Positions 33,896 to 42,332 of a stretch of DNA of 64,000 nucleotides are shown here, one piece after another (the first letter of the stretch is position 1; each line of letters opens with the position of its first letter). Origin of the DNA: Altericroceibacterium spongiae (lineage in GTDB: Bacteria; Pseudomonadota; Alphaproteobacteria; Sphingomonadales; Sphingomonadaceae). The stretch is from positions 38,703-102,702 of the forward strand of contig NZ_RAPF01000008.1 in assembly GCF_003610805.1 (NCBI RefSeq). The letters run 5' to 3'. The position numbers and the translations under genes were made by a program. Under the pieces are notes generated by a model. That model did no database searches. It was not told the origin of the DNA and was given only the letters and a program-made list of their open reading frames with translations.

Positions 33896-36034
33896 ATGAG
33901 CGGAAATCGCACAGCGGCAAGAAATACGGCATTGATGAGCATGACGGCCATGGCGAGTATGTCTGCGCCAGTCATGGCTCAATCGGTGTCATCCGCCGAA
34001 GATGAGAGAGAAATCATTGTCAGTGGCGATCGTTTTCAGAACTCGCTGATTAACCGGTTGCCGATCGAGCCGCAGGAACTGCCGTTCTCGCTGGACATCG
34101 TGGACAAAACCAAAATGGATGAGCGGGGTTTTATCAACCCGCTGGACATTCTGGAAACGCTGCCGAATGTCGTGCGCAGGCAAACCCAGAACCTGCCGAC
34201 CGGCGGTTCCTATTTCATCCGCGGCCTCTATGCCACGGTTCTGACCAATAATCGCCCCGAGAACGATAGCCGGGGAGCGGGGCGGCGCGATGCGTCGCAG
34301 ATCGAACGCTTCGAAGTGGTCAAAGGCCCCGCTTCGATCCTGCTGGGCCCCGTCATTCCGGGCGGCGCGATCAATCAGGTCACCAAATCCCCGCAGAATG
34401 ACGATTTTCTCAATATTACCGCGCGGGGCGGCAGCTATGGCACCTATCGTCTGGAAGGCGATGCCAATGCGGGGGCGCTGCTGGGATCGGATGTTCTGAG
34501 CGGCCGGATCACGCTCGCTTACGAGGACCAGCAGACACCGCAAAAGCCCGAAAAGACCGAGACTTTCTCGGTACGGCCCGTAATCGAAGCCCATTTCAGT
34601 GACCGGACCCGTGCGCAGGCCTCGGTCGCTTATACGAGACGGGACAGTGTCCCCGGTTCGTCATTTCCCGTGAATGCGGATGGCAGCGTTCCCGATGTCT
34701 TCGATGCCAGGACCTTTCTCGGTGTTCCTGCAGAGCAGCTCGGCGAGGATATTTATGTCGACGCCGAGTTTCAGCACGAATTTCTGGACGATCTGAAGCT
34801 TGTCATGCGCGGCAGTTATCAGGATTCGGATTTCGACTATCAGACGAGTCAGGGTGCTGAGAATTACGTCGGCGGTCGCGGTTTCGGCCCGGACGATACG
34901 ATGGCCTATGTCTATTATTCGCACGGCTATCGGGACACGGAGGTCCTGTTCGGCGATATTCAGCTTGTCGGCGGTTTCGACGCCTTCGGGCAGCGTCAGG
35001 ATCTGGTGATCGGAGCCTCCGCACAACGGACCGAATTCGACAGCCAATGGGCTTTTGGCGGCCAGCTGGGCGTTGTCGACATCAATGATATCGATGGCGC
35101 GGTTTATGGCGTACCCGACTATAGTACACCATTATCCCCTTACAGCGACCGGAAGGACCGTCTCTATTCGGTTTATGCCGAAACGAATCTCCGCCCTGCA
35201 GACCATCTGACGATTGTGGCCGGCATTCGCTATGACGATTACGAGGTCACCAGTTTCGTCACGGATGTCTCGACACCGACCGACGATGTTACTTTCCGCA
35301 TCGGGGCAAGCTATGAATTGCTCGACGGTCTCAATGCCTATGCCAGCTATGCGGAAAGCTTCATCCCGCAGAGCGGAACGACGCGCAATGGCGATGCCAT
35401 CGAGCCGGAAAGCGCGACGAATTATGAAATCGGCCTGAAAGGGGCGGTATGGGACAACCGGCTGACCTTCACGGCAGCGGTTTTCTCCCTGACCCGCCAG
35501 AATGTGGCGACGGCCGATCCGAACAATGTTCCGGGGCAGCCTGCTTATGTCGTCCCCACAGGCGAGCAGAAACATGAAGGCTTCGAGATCAGTGCCGGCC
35601 TGAAAGTGACACCGGCGCTGAAACTGGAGATTTCCTACGGCTATGTCGATGCGGAAGTGACCGAGGTCATCAATGCGAATACCGGCCAGGATGTCGGCGA
35701 TCCGGTCGCTCTCGTCCCCTCGCATACATTCAGCGCCTTCGGGTCCTATACCGTACAGGAAGGAGCGCTTCAGGGCTTGCAACTGGGCCTCGGCGCGCGG
35801 GGCATATCCCGGCGGCCCGCGCCGCGCTTCGGTCTGGAATATGGGGGATACACGCTGGTCGATGCGCTGATCTCTTATCCGGTATCGGACAGGATGGACC
35901 TGCAACTGAACGCGCTGAATCTTCTGGATAAGAAATACAGGGAAAGCGTGGGCTATGCGAATGGCACGCCAGCGACCGGGCACCGCTTCGGCAATCCCCG
36001 GACAGCCTATGTCACGGCGCGCCTGCGGTTCTAG
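33896..36034 (+). CDS. TonB-dependent siderophore receptor
   Basis: 712 residues, ATG at 33896 preceded by GGGGGAG. Signal peptide ends APVMAQ. The plug resembles the FhuA/FoxA class: LPFSLDIVDKTKMDERG, ILETLPNVVRRQT, FIRGLYATVL, VVKGPASILLGPVIPGGAIN (the GPASxLxG motif of siderophore receptors). The barrel carries NYEIGLKGAVWDNRL and ends AYVTARLRF. No STN domain, so it is probably regulated by iron through the Fur-like site upstream. It heads an operon with a sulfotransferase and a PepSY cassette. Confidence 0.92.
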   Translation: MSGNRTAARNTALMSMTAMASMSAPVMAQSVSSAEDEREIIVSGDRFQNSLINRLPIEPQELPFSLDIVDKTKMDERGFINPLDILETLPNVVRRQTQNLPTGGSYFIRGLYATVLTNNRPENDSRGAGRRDASQIERFEVVKGPASILLGPVIPGGAINQVTKSPQNDDFLNITARGGSYGTYRLEGDANAGALLGSDVLSGRITLAYEDQQTPQKPEKTETFSVRPVIEAHFSDRTRAQASVAYTRRDSVPGSSFPVNADGSVPDVFDARTFLGVPAEQLGEDIYVDAEFQHEFLDDLKLVMRGSYQDSDFDYQTSQGAENYVGGRGFGPDDTMAYVYYSHGYRDTEVLFGDIQLVGGFDAFGQRQDLVIGASAQRTEFDSQWAFGGQLGVVDINDIDGAVYGVPDYSTPLSPYSDRKDRLYSVYAETNLRPADHLTIVAGIRYDDYEVTSFVTDVSTPTDDVTFRIGASYELLDGLNAYASYAESFIPQSGTTRNGDAIEPESATNYEIGLKGAVWDNRLTFTAAVFSLTRQNVATADPNNVPGQPAYVVPTGEQKHEGFEISAGLKVTPALKLEISYGYVDAEVTEVINANTGQDVGDPVALVPSHTFSAFGSYTVQEGALQGLQLGLGARGISRRPAPRFGLEYGGYTLVDALISYPVSDRMDLQLNALNLLDKKYRESVGYANGTPATGHRFGNPRTAYVTARLRF

Positions 36035-36039
36035 CCGCC

Positions 36040-37506
36040 ATGCCTGTGGCCGGCCGCGATCTGTATGAGAAAGGCGTCGCCTGCGAAAAAGCAGGCGACG
36101 TTTCCGGCGCGTTCGAGGCTTATCGCCGCTCGGCAAAGGCCAGCCCGCGCGTTGCGGCGCCTTATGTGGGGCTGGCGCGCATTCTCAGCGACAACCATCA
36201 GCGCGGTGAAGCCATCGCCTGCCTCCACCGCGCCGTCGCCTGCGAGCCGGAGAGCGCAAAGATCCGCATCCTTCTGGGGCGCATGCTCACTCAGGACGGC
36301 AGGCTCGACGAGGCCCGGGAGCAGTTCGCCCATGCGCTCCGCCTCGATGAGCAGGCCGAAGGCGCGGCGGTCGGGCTTGCCGGAATCTTCGAATATCTTG
36401 GAGACCGCATGGCAGCCGCCGGGATATATCGCCATCTGCTGGATGCGGTGCCTTGCCATGCCGAAGCGCTGGCCGGTCTTCTCGGCGTTGCAGAAGGCGA
36501 CGCGCTGGAAGCGGCGCTGACCACCGCCCATGAATGTTTGCGCATGGCGTCCGATGCCGATGCCGCGCTTATCGGCTATGCGCTGGGCAAGGCGCTGGCC
36601 GGGCTTCACCGGCATGACGAAGCTTTCGCCGCATGGGCCGCCGCCAATGCCGCGCGCCGGCGAGAGGCGGGGGCGTTCGATCGTGCAGGGTTCGACGCGC
36701 GGATCGACAGGCTGATCGGGATTTTTTCAAAGGATTTCTTTGCGGCGCGCCGGGGCTGGGGCGATTCCTCCGCCCGTCCAGTGTTTATCGTCGGCCTGCC
36801 ACGCTCCGGAACGACCCTTACCGAGCAGGTCCTGGCCGGCCACGCGCAGATTCATGGGGCGGGCGAGCTCGATCTGCTGACCGATATGGCCACCGGCACG
36901 CCCGACCGCCTCGGCCGGCCCGACCCGGCCTGGCCGGAAACGGCGCCGGAGCTGGAGCTGCATCATATCGCCGCCATTGCGCACGATCATCTGGAGCGGC
37001 TCGATGCTCTGGCTCCAGCAGAAGCGCTGCGGGTGATCGATAAGCAGCCGCTCAATTTCTGGCATCTGGGGCTGGTGATGCTGGCCTTTCCCAATGCCCG
37101 CATCATCCACTGCAGGCGCGATATCAGGGATAATGGCCTGTCCATTTTCGCCGAGGACTTCACGCCCGAGCAGCGCTGGGCGACAGACCTTGGCGATATC
37201 GTCCATTACTGGCGCGGTTACCGGCGGCTGATGGATCATTGGGCTGCGGCAGGCGATTTGCGGCTTATCGATATGCGCTACGAGGATCTGGTCCGCGATC
37301 TCGAAGGGCAATCGCGGCATCTGCTCGATTTTCTCGGGCTCGACTGGGACCGTTCGGTCCTGCATTTCCATGAGAAGGATCGGGCCGTGCAGACACCGAG
37401 CCGCTGGCAGGTGCGCAAGCCGCTCTATAATTCATCGAGCGGTCGCTGGCGGGCTTATGAAGGCCAGCTCGGTCCGCTCATCGCCGCAGCGGATGACCAT
37501 GGTTAG
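36040..37506 (+). CDS. TPR-containing sulfotransferase family protein
   Basis: 488 residues starting 5 bp after the receptor stop. Residues about 1-210 are tetratricopeptide-like helical repeats (GDVSGAFEAYRRSAKASPRV; GRLDEAREQFAHALRLD). The C-terminal half is a sulfotransferase domain with the 5'-phosphosulfate loop VFIVGLPRSGTTLTEQVLAG (residues 248-267) and the 3'-phosphate motif RIIHCRRDIRDNGLSIF. It would transfer sulfate from PAPS to a hydroxyl or amine acceptor. Placement between a siderophore receptor and a PepSY cassette is notable; the acceptor is unknown (protein tyrosine, siderophore or polysaccharide are all possible). Soluble, no signal peptide seen. Confidence 0.87.
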   Translation: MPVAGRDLYEKGVACEKAGDVSGAFEAYRRSAKASPRVAAPYVGLARILSDNHQRGEAIACLHRAVACEPESAKIRILLGRMLTQDGRLDEAREQFAHALRLDEQAEGAAVGLAGIFEYLGDRMAAAGIYRHLLDAVPCHAEALAGLLGVAEGDALEAALTTAHECLRMASDADAALIGYALGKALAGLHRHDEAFAAWAAANAARRREAGAFDRAGFDARIDRLIGIFSKDFFAARRGWGDSSARPVFIVGLPRSGTTLTEQVLAGHAQIHGAGELDLLTDMATGTPDRLGRPDPAWPETAPELELHHIAAIAHDHLERLDALAPAEALRVIDKQPLNFWHLGLVMLAFPNARIIHCRRDIRDNGLSIFAEDFTPEQRWATDLGDIVHYWRGYRRLMDHWAAAGDLRLIDMRYEDLVRDLEGQSRHLLDFLGLDWDRSVLHFHEKDRAVQTPSRWQVRKPLYNSSSGRWRAYEGQLGPLIAAADDHG

Positions 37507-37849
37507 GGCCATAAGTCGCCTGCGTATCGCCGCTCGCGTGCTGGCTGCGATCTTCGGTGCCTATGCGGTGACGGCGGGCATGACAGCGCTCATCGCGGTG
37601 CTGCTGGTTCGGATCACCGGTGTTTCGCGCCCGGATGCGCTGATGGCTGGCAGCATGATCGGCTATTTGCTGTTCGCCCTCCTGATGCTCTGGTGCTTTG
37701 CCGAGCGGCGTCTGGCGCGTGTGTGGCTCGTGCTGCTGGGGGCGGCTCTGGCAAGCCACCTCCTCGCCATGTGGACCGAACCCACCTTACCGGTGAGCGG
37801 GCCAGTGGACGGGCCAGCGGATGGGCCGGTGACAGGAAGCGCATCTTGA
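37493..37849 (+). CDS. DUF3649-like small membrane protein
   Basis: 118 residues, start ATG at 37493 overlapping the sulfotransferase end by 14 bp; an ATG at 37499 is equally possible. Three hydrophobic spans (ARVLAAIFGAYAVTAGMTAL; AGSMIGYLLFALLMLW; WLVLLGAALASHLLAMW) resemble the DUF3649 protein at 12461. The C-terminus is a low-complexity tail of GPVDGPADGPVTG. First gene of the second PepSY cassette. Confidence 0.68.
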   Translation: MTMVRAISRLRIAARVLAAIFGAYAVTAGMTALIAVLLVRITGVSRPDALMAGSMIGYLLFALLMLWCFAERRLARVWLVLLGAALASHLLAMWTEPTLPVSGPVDGPADGPVTGSAS

Positions 37850-39393
37850 CCGCGCCTGCCAGCCCTGACGATCCCGGCGGCCTGCGTCTGGCGCTTAACT
37901 GGTTCCACACCTGGTTCGGCCTCTTCGCCGGTGGATTGCTGTTCCTGATTTTCTGGACCGGTACGCTCGCTGTATTCGACCGTGAGATCGACCGCTGGAT
38001 GATGCCGGATACCCGCAAGGCGCAAGCGCCGGAGATTTCCGCCGACAAGCTTGTACCCATCGCGCAGCAACTCGCGCCCGATGCGCGCAACTGGACGATC
38101 ACCCTGCCCGATGAACGCATCCCGGTTGCGCAGATCATGGCGACGCCTGCCGATGGCGCGCCGGTTAGCCGCTATGTCGATCCTGAAAAGCTGGAACTGC
38201 TGCCGGATCAGGGCACGCTGGGCGGAGAGCGCTTTTTCTATCCCTATCATTTCAGCCTGCACATTCATGCCTTCGGGACCGGGCTGATCCTCTGCGCGCT
38301 GGCGGCGGTCATCATGGTGGCGCTGTGCATCTCGGGCGTTGTCATTCACCGGAAGATCTTCGCCGATTTCTTTACTCTGCGCATCGTCCGCAAGCCACAG
38401 CGCACCACGCTCGACCTGCATAATCTCTCGGGCGTGCTGGCACTGCCTTTCCATCTGATGATCGCCTTTACGGGCATCGCGATTTTCACCTATACTTACC
38501 TGCCCAGCGCGCAGATGATCGTCTTCGCCAGCGACCCGGCTGCGGCAAGCGGTGGCTGGTTCGGCCGGCCGGCGGCGGGCGAACCGGATGGGCCGCTCGT
38601 CCCGCTCGACATGCTGCGCGACAAGGCGGCGGCGCGCTGGGGGGGTGACCGTCCCAAGGTGCTGCGCGTGTTCCATCCGGGTGACGCCAATGCTTATGTG
38701 GAAGTTCAGCGACCAAGCGCGCGCACCATTTCCTACCGCAGTGGCACACGGGCGTGGTTCGATGGTGCCAGCGGAGAGTTTCTCGCCGCGACGCCCTATA
38801 CCGGGACCATAGCGGCCTATGAGTTTCTCTACGGCATTCATGCCATTCAGTTCGATCACTGGACACTGCGCTGGCTCTACTTCCTGTCCGGCCTTGCCGG
38901 TTGCCTTCTGATCGCCACCGGCATGCTGTTCTGGGCTCAGTCGCGGTGCAAGCGGCATGAGAAACAGGGGCAGCGAAGTGCCCGCATGGTCGAGGCGCTG
39001 TGCGCGGGTCTGACATCGGGCCTGCTGATAGCAACACTTGCCTTTTTCATTGCCAACCGTCTGCTGCCGCTTGATATGGAAGGACGGGCGGCAATGGAGG
39101 CCTGGATATTCCACATTGTCTGGACAGGGGCGGCTCTTCACGCATTCATTCGCCGCGAAACAGTCTGGGCCGAGCAGGCATGGGCAGTGGCGGGAGGATG
39201 CCTGCTGGCCCTGTTCCTCAATGCCGTGACCACCGGCGATGCCTTGCCCCTGGCGATCATGCACGGGCTCTGGTCCACGGCAGGCGTCGATCTGGTGCTG
39301 TTGGCCAGTGCCGCAATAGCCGTTTGGGCTGCGCTCAAACTTGGCAGACGTCACGCCCGGAAGTGCAAGCCTGCAATGCGAGCGACAGGATAG
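37846..39393 (+). CDS. PepSY-associated TM protein, iron-siderophore type
   Basis: 515 residues from TTG at 37846 (GGAAG upstream; TTGA overlaps the previous stop). First TM GLFAGGLLFLIFWTGTLAVFD, PepSY region, the conserved helix DLHNLSGVLALPFHLMIAF with histidines suited to metal or haem binding, and four or five C-terminal TM helices. Same architecture as the protein at 10866; the two are clear paralogues. Expected to act on iron-loaded siderophore in the inner membrane; no activity has been shown for the family to my knowledge. Confidence 0.86.
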   Translation: MTAPASPDDPGGLRLALNWFHTWFGLFAGGLLFLIFWTGTLAVFDREIDRWMMPDTRKAQAPEISADKLVPIAQQLAPDARNWTITLPDERIPVAQIMATPADGAPVSRYVDPEKLELLPDQGTLGGERFFYPYHFSLHIHAFGTGLILCALAAVIMVALCISGVVIHRKIFADFFTLRIVRKPQRTTLDLHNLSGVLALPFHLMIAFTGIAIFTYTYLPSAQMIVFASDPAAASGGWFGRPAAGEPDGPLVPLDMLRDKAAARWGGDRPKVLRVFHPGDANAYVEVQRPSARTISYRSGTRAWFDGASGEFLAATPYTGTIAAYEFLYGIHAIQFDHWTLRWLYFLSGLAGCLLIATGMLFWAQSRCKRHEKQGQRSARMVEALCAGLTSGLLIATLAFFIANRLLPLDMEGRAAMEAWIFHIVWTGAALHAFIRRETVWAEQAWAVAGGCLLALFLNAVTTGDALPLAIMHGLWSTAGVDLVLLASAAIAVWAALKLGRRHARKCKPAMRATG

Positions 39394-39397
39394 AAGG

Positions 39398-39727
39398 ATG
39401 CAAGATACACTGCTGCTCTTTGCTGCTTTTGTGCTGGCGACACTGGGATTTGCATTGCTGGCCTTGAGCCAGAAACAGCATTGGCGGCGGCTGCGCCCTC
39501 ATATTTCGACAGGGCCGCCGAGATGGTTGCGCCCGGCAGGCTGGGTCTTGCCGGGTCTGGCCGCTGTCCCGGTGCTGATCCGAGACGGATTGGCCTTTGG
39601 CTTACTGCTTTGGGCCGGTCTGCTCACTGTCTCGGCAATACTGATTGTCGGGGCCGTGCTTGTTTTGGATAAGCGGGCTGGAAAGTCTGATATGGAGACG
39701 CGTGATGCGTCCCTAACTGAAAGGTAA
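39398..39727 (+). CDS. DUF3325-type small membrane protein
   Basis: 109 residues from ATG at 39398 (AGGA at 39387-39390, 4 bp after the PepSY stop). Three hydrophobic segments: LLLFAAFVLATLGFALLALS, WVLPGLAAVPVLI, LLLWAGLLTVSAILIVGAVLVL. It corresponds to the protein at 10570 in the other cassette and ends the operon or is followed by the small lipoprotein. Confidence 0.72.
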   Translation: MQDTLLLFAAFVLATLGFALLALSQKQHWRRLRPHISTGPPRWLRPAGWVLPGLAAVPVLIRDGLAFGLLLWAGLLTVSAILIVGAVLVLDKRAGKSDMETRDASLTER

Positions 39728-39732
39728 TCCCG

Positions 39733-40062
39733 ATGATTAAATTCAAATTACCAGCCTTGTTTCTCTCTATCGCAATGTTGGCGGCTTGTGGCCAAAGCGG
39801 CAGCGAATATGTCGGCAAATGGGTCAGTACCAAGAATGAGAAAAACACCATGGTGATCGACCGGAATGGCGACGGTTTCATGGTGCGCATTTCGGAAACC
39901 AGCTTTCTGACGGGCAAGCCGCGAAACAGGAACTTCCCGGCGACTTTAGAGGATGGCCTGTTGCATTTTTCGGTCGGTATGGGCGAGGTCACATTAGCTG
40001 TGGACGAAGCGACAGGCCATCTGACTGGCGGCAATGCCGACTATAAGAAACAGGATGAATAA
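39733..40062 (+). CDS. Small lipoprotein, unknown function
   Basis: 109 residues. Lipobox LAAC (Cys19) after a hydrophobic signal (ALFLSIAMLAAC). The rest is a compact, probably beta-rich domain (YVGKWVSTKNEKNTMVIDRNG; FPATLEDGLLHFSVGMGEVT). It starts 5 bp after the DUF3325 gene, so it is probably in the same operon. I do not recognise a named family. It is the last ordinary chromosomal gene before the decayed island. Confidence 0.65.
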   Translation: MIKFKLPALFLSIAMLAACGQSGSEYVGKWVSTKNEKNTMVIDRNGDGFMVRISETSFLTGKPRNRNFPATLEDGLLHFSVGMGEVTLAVDEATGHLTGGNADYKKQDE

Positions 40063-40073
40063 CCGGTTTTCGG

Positions 40074-40235
40074 TCACTCGGTGATGGTCGCGTTAGCCAC
40101 GGCGATATCCACCATGAGTTGGCTGTCGGGATTAGAGAGAGCACCATATTTGACGGCGTTGGTAGCGAGTTCGTGCAGAAGCAGTGCTAGTGACGTCGAG
40201 GCGTTAGCACCCACGGTCGCGTCGCACTGCGCGAC
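40074..40235 (-). pseudogene. Histidine kinase fragment (HWE/HisKA_2 type)
   Basis: The minus strand reads LLLHELATNAVKYGALSN, the N-box of HWE-type sensor kinases, with about 15 plausible residues before and 17 after it, then a stop at 40074. No phosphoacceptor region, and no rest of the ATPase domain. It abuts a toxin gene on the opposite strand near 40240-40263. A remnant left by recombination. Confidence 0.6.
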
Positions 40236-40262
40236 GGTGGGCACGTTATCGAGGCAGCGCAG

Positions 40263-40640
40263 CGCATCTACGCCAACCGCTGGTTCGCCAAGTTCGCGGC
40301 AAAGGAAAAGATCAGCGATGCCTCGCTTGCTGATGCTGTGCATCGGGCCGAGTCCGGCCTGATCGATGCCGATCCTGGCAGCGGCCTCATCAAGCAGCGC
40401 ATCTCGCGCCAGGGTGGAGGAAAGTCCGGCGGCTATCGCTCGATCCTGATTTTCCGTTCAGGCGAGCGAGCCATATTCGTGTTCGCCTTCGCCAAGAGCG
40501 ACAAGGCGAACCTGAGTGCGGCGGAGCTGAAGGTCTATCGCAAGGCTGCCAGCATCATGACGGAACTGGGCGATGACGAGATCGAAACGGAAGTTAATGC
40601 AGGCCGATTGGTTGAGGTGAAAGACGATGAGCAAGGTTAA
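40263..40640 (+). CDS. RelE/HigB-like toxin, 5' end probably lost
   Basis: The frame carries RIYANRWFAKFAAKEKISDA from about 40263, then RAESGLIDADPGSGLIKQRI, GGGKSGGYRSILIFRSGERA and IFVFAFAKSDKANLSAAEL, a close match to the RelE/HigB toxin type whose members start at or just before the RIYANRWF position. No ATG, GTG or TTG lies at the expected start; the first in-frame alternative upstream is CTG near 40225, and the next downstream GTG (40338) would remove the N-terminal third. The gene may be dead or start unusually. It overlaps the antitoxin gene by 14 bp, the usual toxin-first HigBA order. Confidence 0.65.
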   Translation, partial: RIYANRWFAKFAAKEKISDASLADAVHRAESGLIDADPGSGLIKQRISRQGGGKSGGYRSILIFRSGERAIFVFAFAKSDKANLSAAELKVYRKAASIMTELGDDEIETEVNAGRLVEVKDDEQG

Positions 40641-40956
40641 GGCAAAGACATACAAGAGCGAGGCGATGGCCGCCGTCCACGAGATGATGGAGGGGCTTCA
40701 CGACGCGGGCAGCATCGACAAGCGCACCATGCGCGAGTTCGATGAAGCCTGTCTTGCGCCTGCTCCGGTTCTGTCACCGGACGAGATCAAAGCGATCCGC
40801 GAAGCGGAGCATGTCTCGCAGCCAGTCTTCGCGCGCTATCTCAACGTGTCGAAGAACCTCGTGTCGGACTGGGAGCGCGGCGCGAAGAAGCCCGGAGGTC
40901 CGGCTTTGCGGCTGCTGTCGATCATTCAGCGCAATGGGCTGGGTGCGGTTGCATGA
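40627..40956 (+). CDS. HigA-like antitoxin, XRE helix-turn-helix
   Basis: 109 residues. The C-terminal half is an HTH_XRE domain (PVFARYLNVSKNLVSDWERGAKKP, about residues 62-85) typical of HigA/MqsA-like antitoxins: ALRLLSIIQRNGL follows. Together with the overlapping toxin gene it forms a type II toxin-antitoxin pair. It would bind the toxin and repress its own promoter, but the promoter region appears to have been replaced by the histidine kinase fragment. Confidence 0.82.
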   Translation: MSKVKAKTYKSEAMAAVHEMMEGLHDAGSIDKRTMREFDEACLAPAPVLSPDEIKAIREAEHVSQPVFARYLNVSKNLVSDWERGAKKPGGPALRLLSIIQRNGLGAVA

Positions 40957-41376
40957 CAGCGCTGGGCCGCTAGCCAGCCTGATCCGCCAGGAAAAGCGGA
41001 CGGTCGGCTCCCAGGCCCGTCAAATCAGGCCCGGAGCGACCGACTAGGGCGCGTAGCTGGCAAACTATGAAAGCAGGAGGGAGCCGCTTCTCGACGAACC
41101 TCCCAAATTCCTTTGACGATGAGGGGAGGCCATAGCCCGCATTCTCAAAGCCCGGAGCGGTGCGCGACCACGTTACGAGGGCCGGAAGTGTCCGTGGAGC
41201 GATCCTCTTTCGTACAGGGACCCCGCTCGTTAGGCGGTTCGTTTGCAATCGGTCCTTTTAGAACCGTCAACCACGTCCGCTGTGAAACGCGAAATTGCGT
41301 GTTGTCATCGAGCGCCAATTCGCTCTGTCAACCTAATACGGAAAAGATCTAATTAAGTTGATAATTCGCACCGGAC
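40957..41376. other. Intergenic stretch without recognisable genes
   Basis: About 420 bp. Open frames on either strand show no family resemblance. I see no mobile-element ends. The right end becomes AT-rich before the operator at 41377. Confidence 0.55.
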
Positions 41377-41403
41377 TGATAGCATTATTTAAATTTGCTA
41401 TCA
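41377..41403. promoter_or_regulatory. FitAB-type operator dyad
   Basis: TGATAGCA (41377-41384) and TGCTATCA (41396-41403) separated by 11 AT-rich bases, 14 bp before the FitA-like start. The half-site matches, from memory, the one bound by the FitAB toxin-antitoxin complex of Neisseria, though the orientation of the halves should be checked. The arms are perfect. Confidence 0.55.
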
Positions 41404-41417
41404 CATAGAGGCGCATC

Positions 41418-41510
41418 ATGCCAGCTTTGACCGTTCGCAACCTTCCCGAGGAGGTTCACCGCGCGCTCAAAGCGCTCGCGGCCAAGAACGGCAACAGCAC
41501 CGAAGCGCAG
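41418..41510 (+). pseudogene. FitA-type antitoxin, N-terminal fragment
   Basis: MPALTVRNLPEEVHRALKAL and AAKNGNSTEA form the ribbon-helix-helix N-terminus of FitA/VapB-type antitoxins, preceded by GAGGCGC as ribosome-binding site. After about 30 residues the similarity stops and the frame runs into an unrelated gene piece (ssb fragment) in another frame. The toxin-binding C-terminus and the PIN-domain toxin are missing. The DNA-binding part and its operator are intact. Confidence 0.7.
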
Positions 41511-41725
41511 CCTATCGGGGCGACGATGGCGAATGGGTCGAGAAGGCAATCTGGAATCGAGTGCCAGTTTTCGGCAAGCAACGGGACCGCGCGGCAAAGC
41601 TCAACACCGGCGATCAGATCTATGTCGAAGGCGAAATCGGGCGCACCAGCTATACGAAAGACAACGATCGCGTCTTCGTCACCAACCTGAAGGTCTTTCG
41701 CTTCGGGGTTCTCTCCCGGAAATAA
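41510..41725 (+). pseudogene. Single-stranded DNA-binding protein fragment
   Basis: In a frame different from the antitoxin fragment, the codons read GEWVEKAIWNRVPVFGKQ, then AAKLNTGDQIYVEGEIGRT and VFVTNLKVFRFGVLSRK before a stop at 41723. This is the middle and end of an SSB OB-fold (the GDxVYVEGxI pattern) of a short plasmid type lacking the usual acidic C-terminal tail. The N-terminal strand is missing. No start codon in frame after the junction with the antitoxin fragment. Confidence 0.6.
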
Positions 41726-42033
41726 CCGGGAAGGCCTGCCCCGGCCGCCCTATATATTCAGAGACTATTGAAGGAGCGAAACGGGGCAGGGCGAGGGCAG
41801 AAAGCGCGGTGCCATGGCGGCGGCAAGCTCTCGCTCCCGCGCGGCCCTTCGGCCTTGCGGAGCATCGCCTTGCCCCGCCGCCTGCCGGGCTCGCTTGCGT
41901 GCGCATCCGGACGGCCTTCGCCGCCCCGATGCATAGCCAATCCCGCCTGCCGCGCGGCTGAAACAATGAAGGGTCTGGACCCCCTTCCTTCGGGGTCCAG
42001 ACCCTGACAAATCACAGGCACTATTATCTATAT
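41726..42033. other. GC-rich non-coding stretch
   Basis: About 300 bp without a supported gene; open frames in all directions reflect GC richness. It contains a strong hairpin at 41970-42005. Such stretches occur next to mobilisation genes on alphaproteobacterial plasmids (general knowledge), so a decayed transfer-origin region is conceivable. Confidence 0.45.
41970..42005. repeat. Perfect 14-bp inverted repeat
   Basis: AGGGTCTGGACCCC (41970-41983) / GGGGTCCAGACCCT (41992-42005), 8-nt loop. No T-run on the plus strand. It lies 28 bp beyond the end of the minus-strand gene at 42034 and could terminate it or be a protein-binding or transfer-related hairpin. Confidence 0.6.
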
Positions 42034-42279
42034 TTAAGCCGTTAAGAGCTGATGCTCATTGTCCGGTTTTTCCTGCATCGATATCACCTTATCAGGTGAT
42101 ATCTCGGCCGCCTTTTCAAGTATCAAAATCGCGCGCTCAATCCCGATCTTGCCAACTGCTTTGCTGAGCTGCTTTTCCTCTTCTTCACGGCGTTTCTGCT
42201 GAAGTTTTTTCTTGCGATCTCGCAATTCCTGTTCGGCCTTACGAATGGCTTCCTCTTCGCGTTCGAGTTTCGAACTCAT
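42034..42279 (-). CDS. Small coiled-coil protein, plasmid mobilisation type (tentative)
   Basis: 81 residues, highly charged helical N-terminus (EREEEAIRKAEQELRDRKKK) followed by a short globular end (IGIERAILILEKAAEISPDKV). This resembles the small TraC/TraD-like accessory proteins encoded next to relaxase genes on alphaproteobacterial plasmids, but no motif is diagnostic. Lower GC than the flanking chromosome. It may be a leftover of the same element as the ribbon-helix-helix and TraD-like genes. Confidence 0.5.
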   Translation of the reverse strand: MSSKLEREEEAIRKAEQELRDRKKKLQQKRREEEEKQLSKAVGKIGIERAILILEKAAEISPDKVISMQEKPDNEHQLLTA

Positions 42280-42332
42280 ACGGACTTCGAGTCATACTGA
42301 TGTTGTTCCCCCTGGAATGATCTTAACGTGCC

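Noticed and set aside
37663..39354. 563-codon open frame antisense to the PepSY gene
   Set aside because: Shadow frame with biased composition (many Arg, Gln, Gly) and no domain; the plus-strand gene is clearly real.
40970..41248. 92-codon minus-strand frame
   Set aside because: No family resemblance and no supporting start signal; in a region of gene debris.
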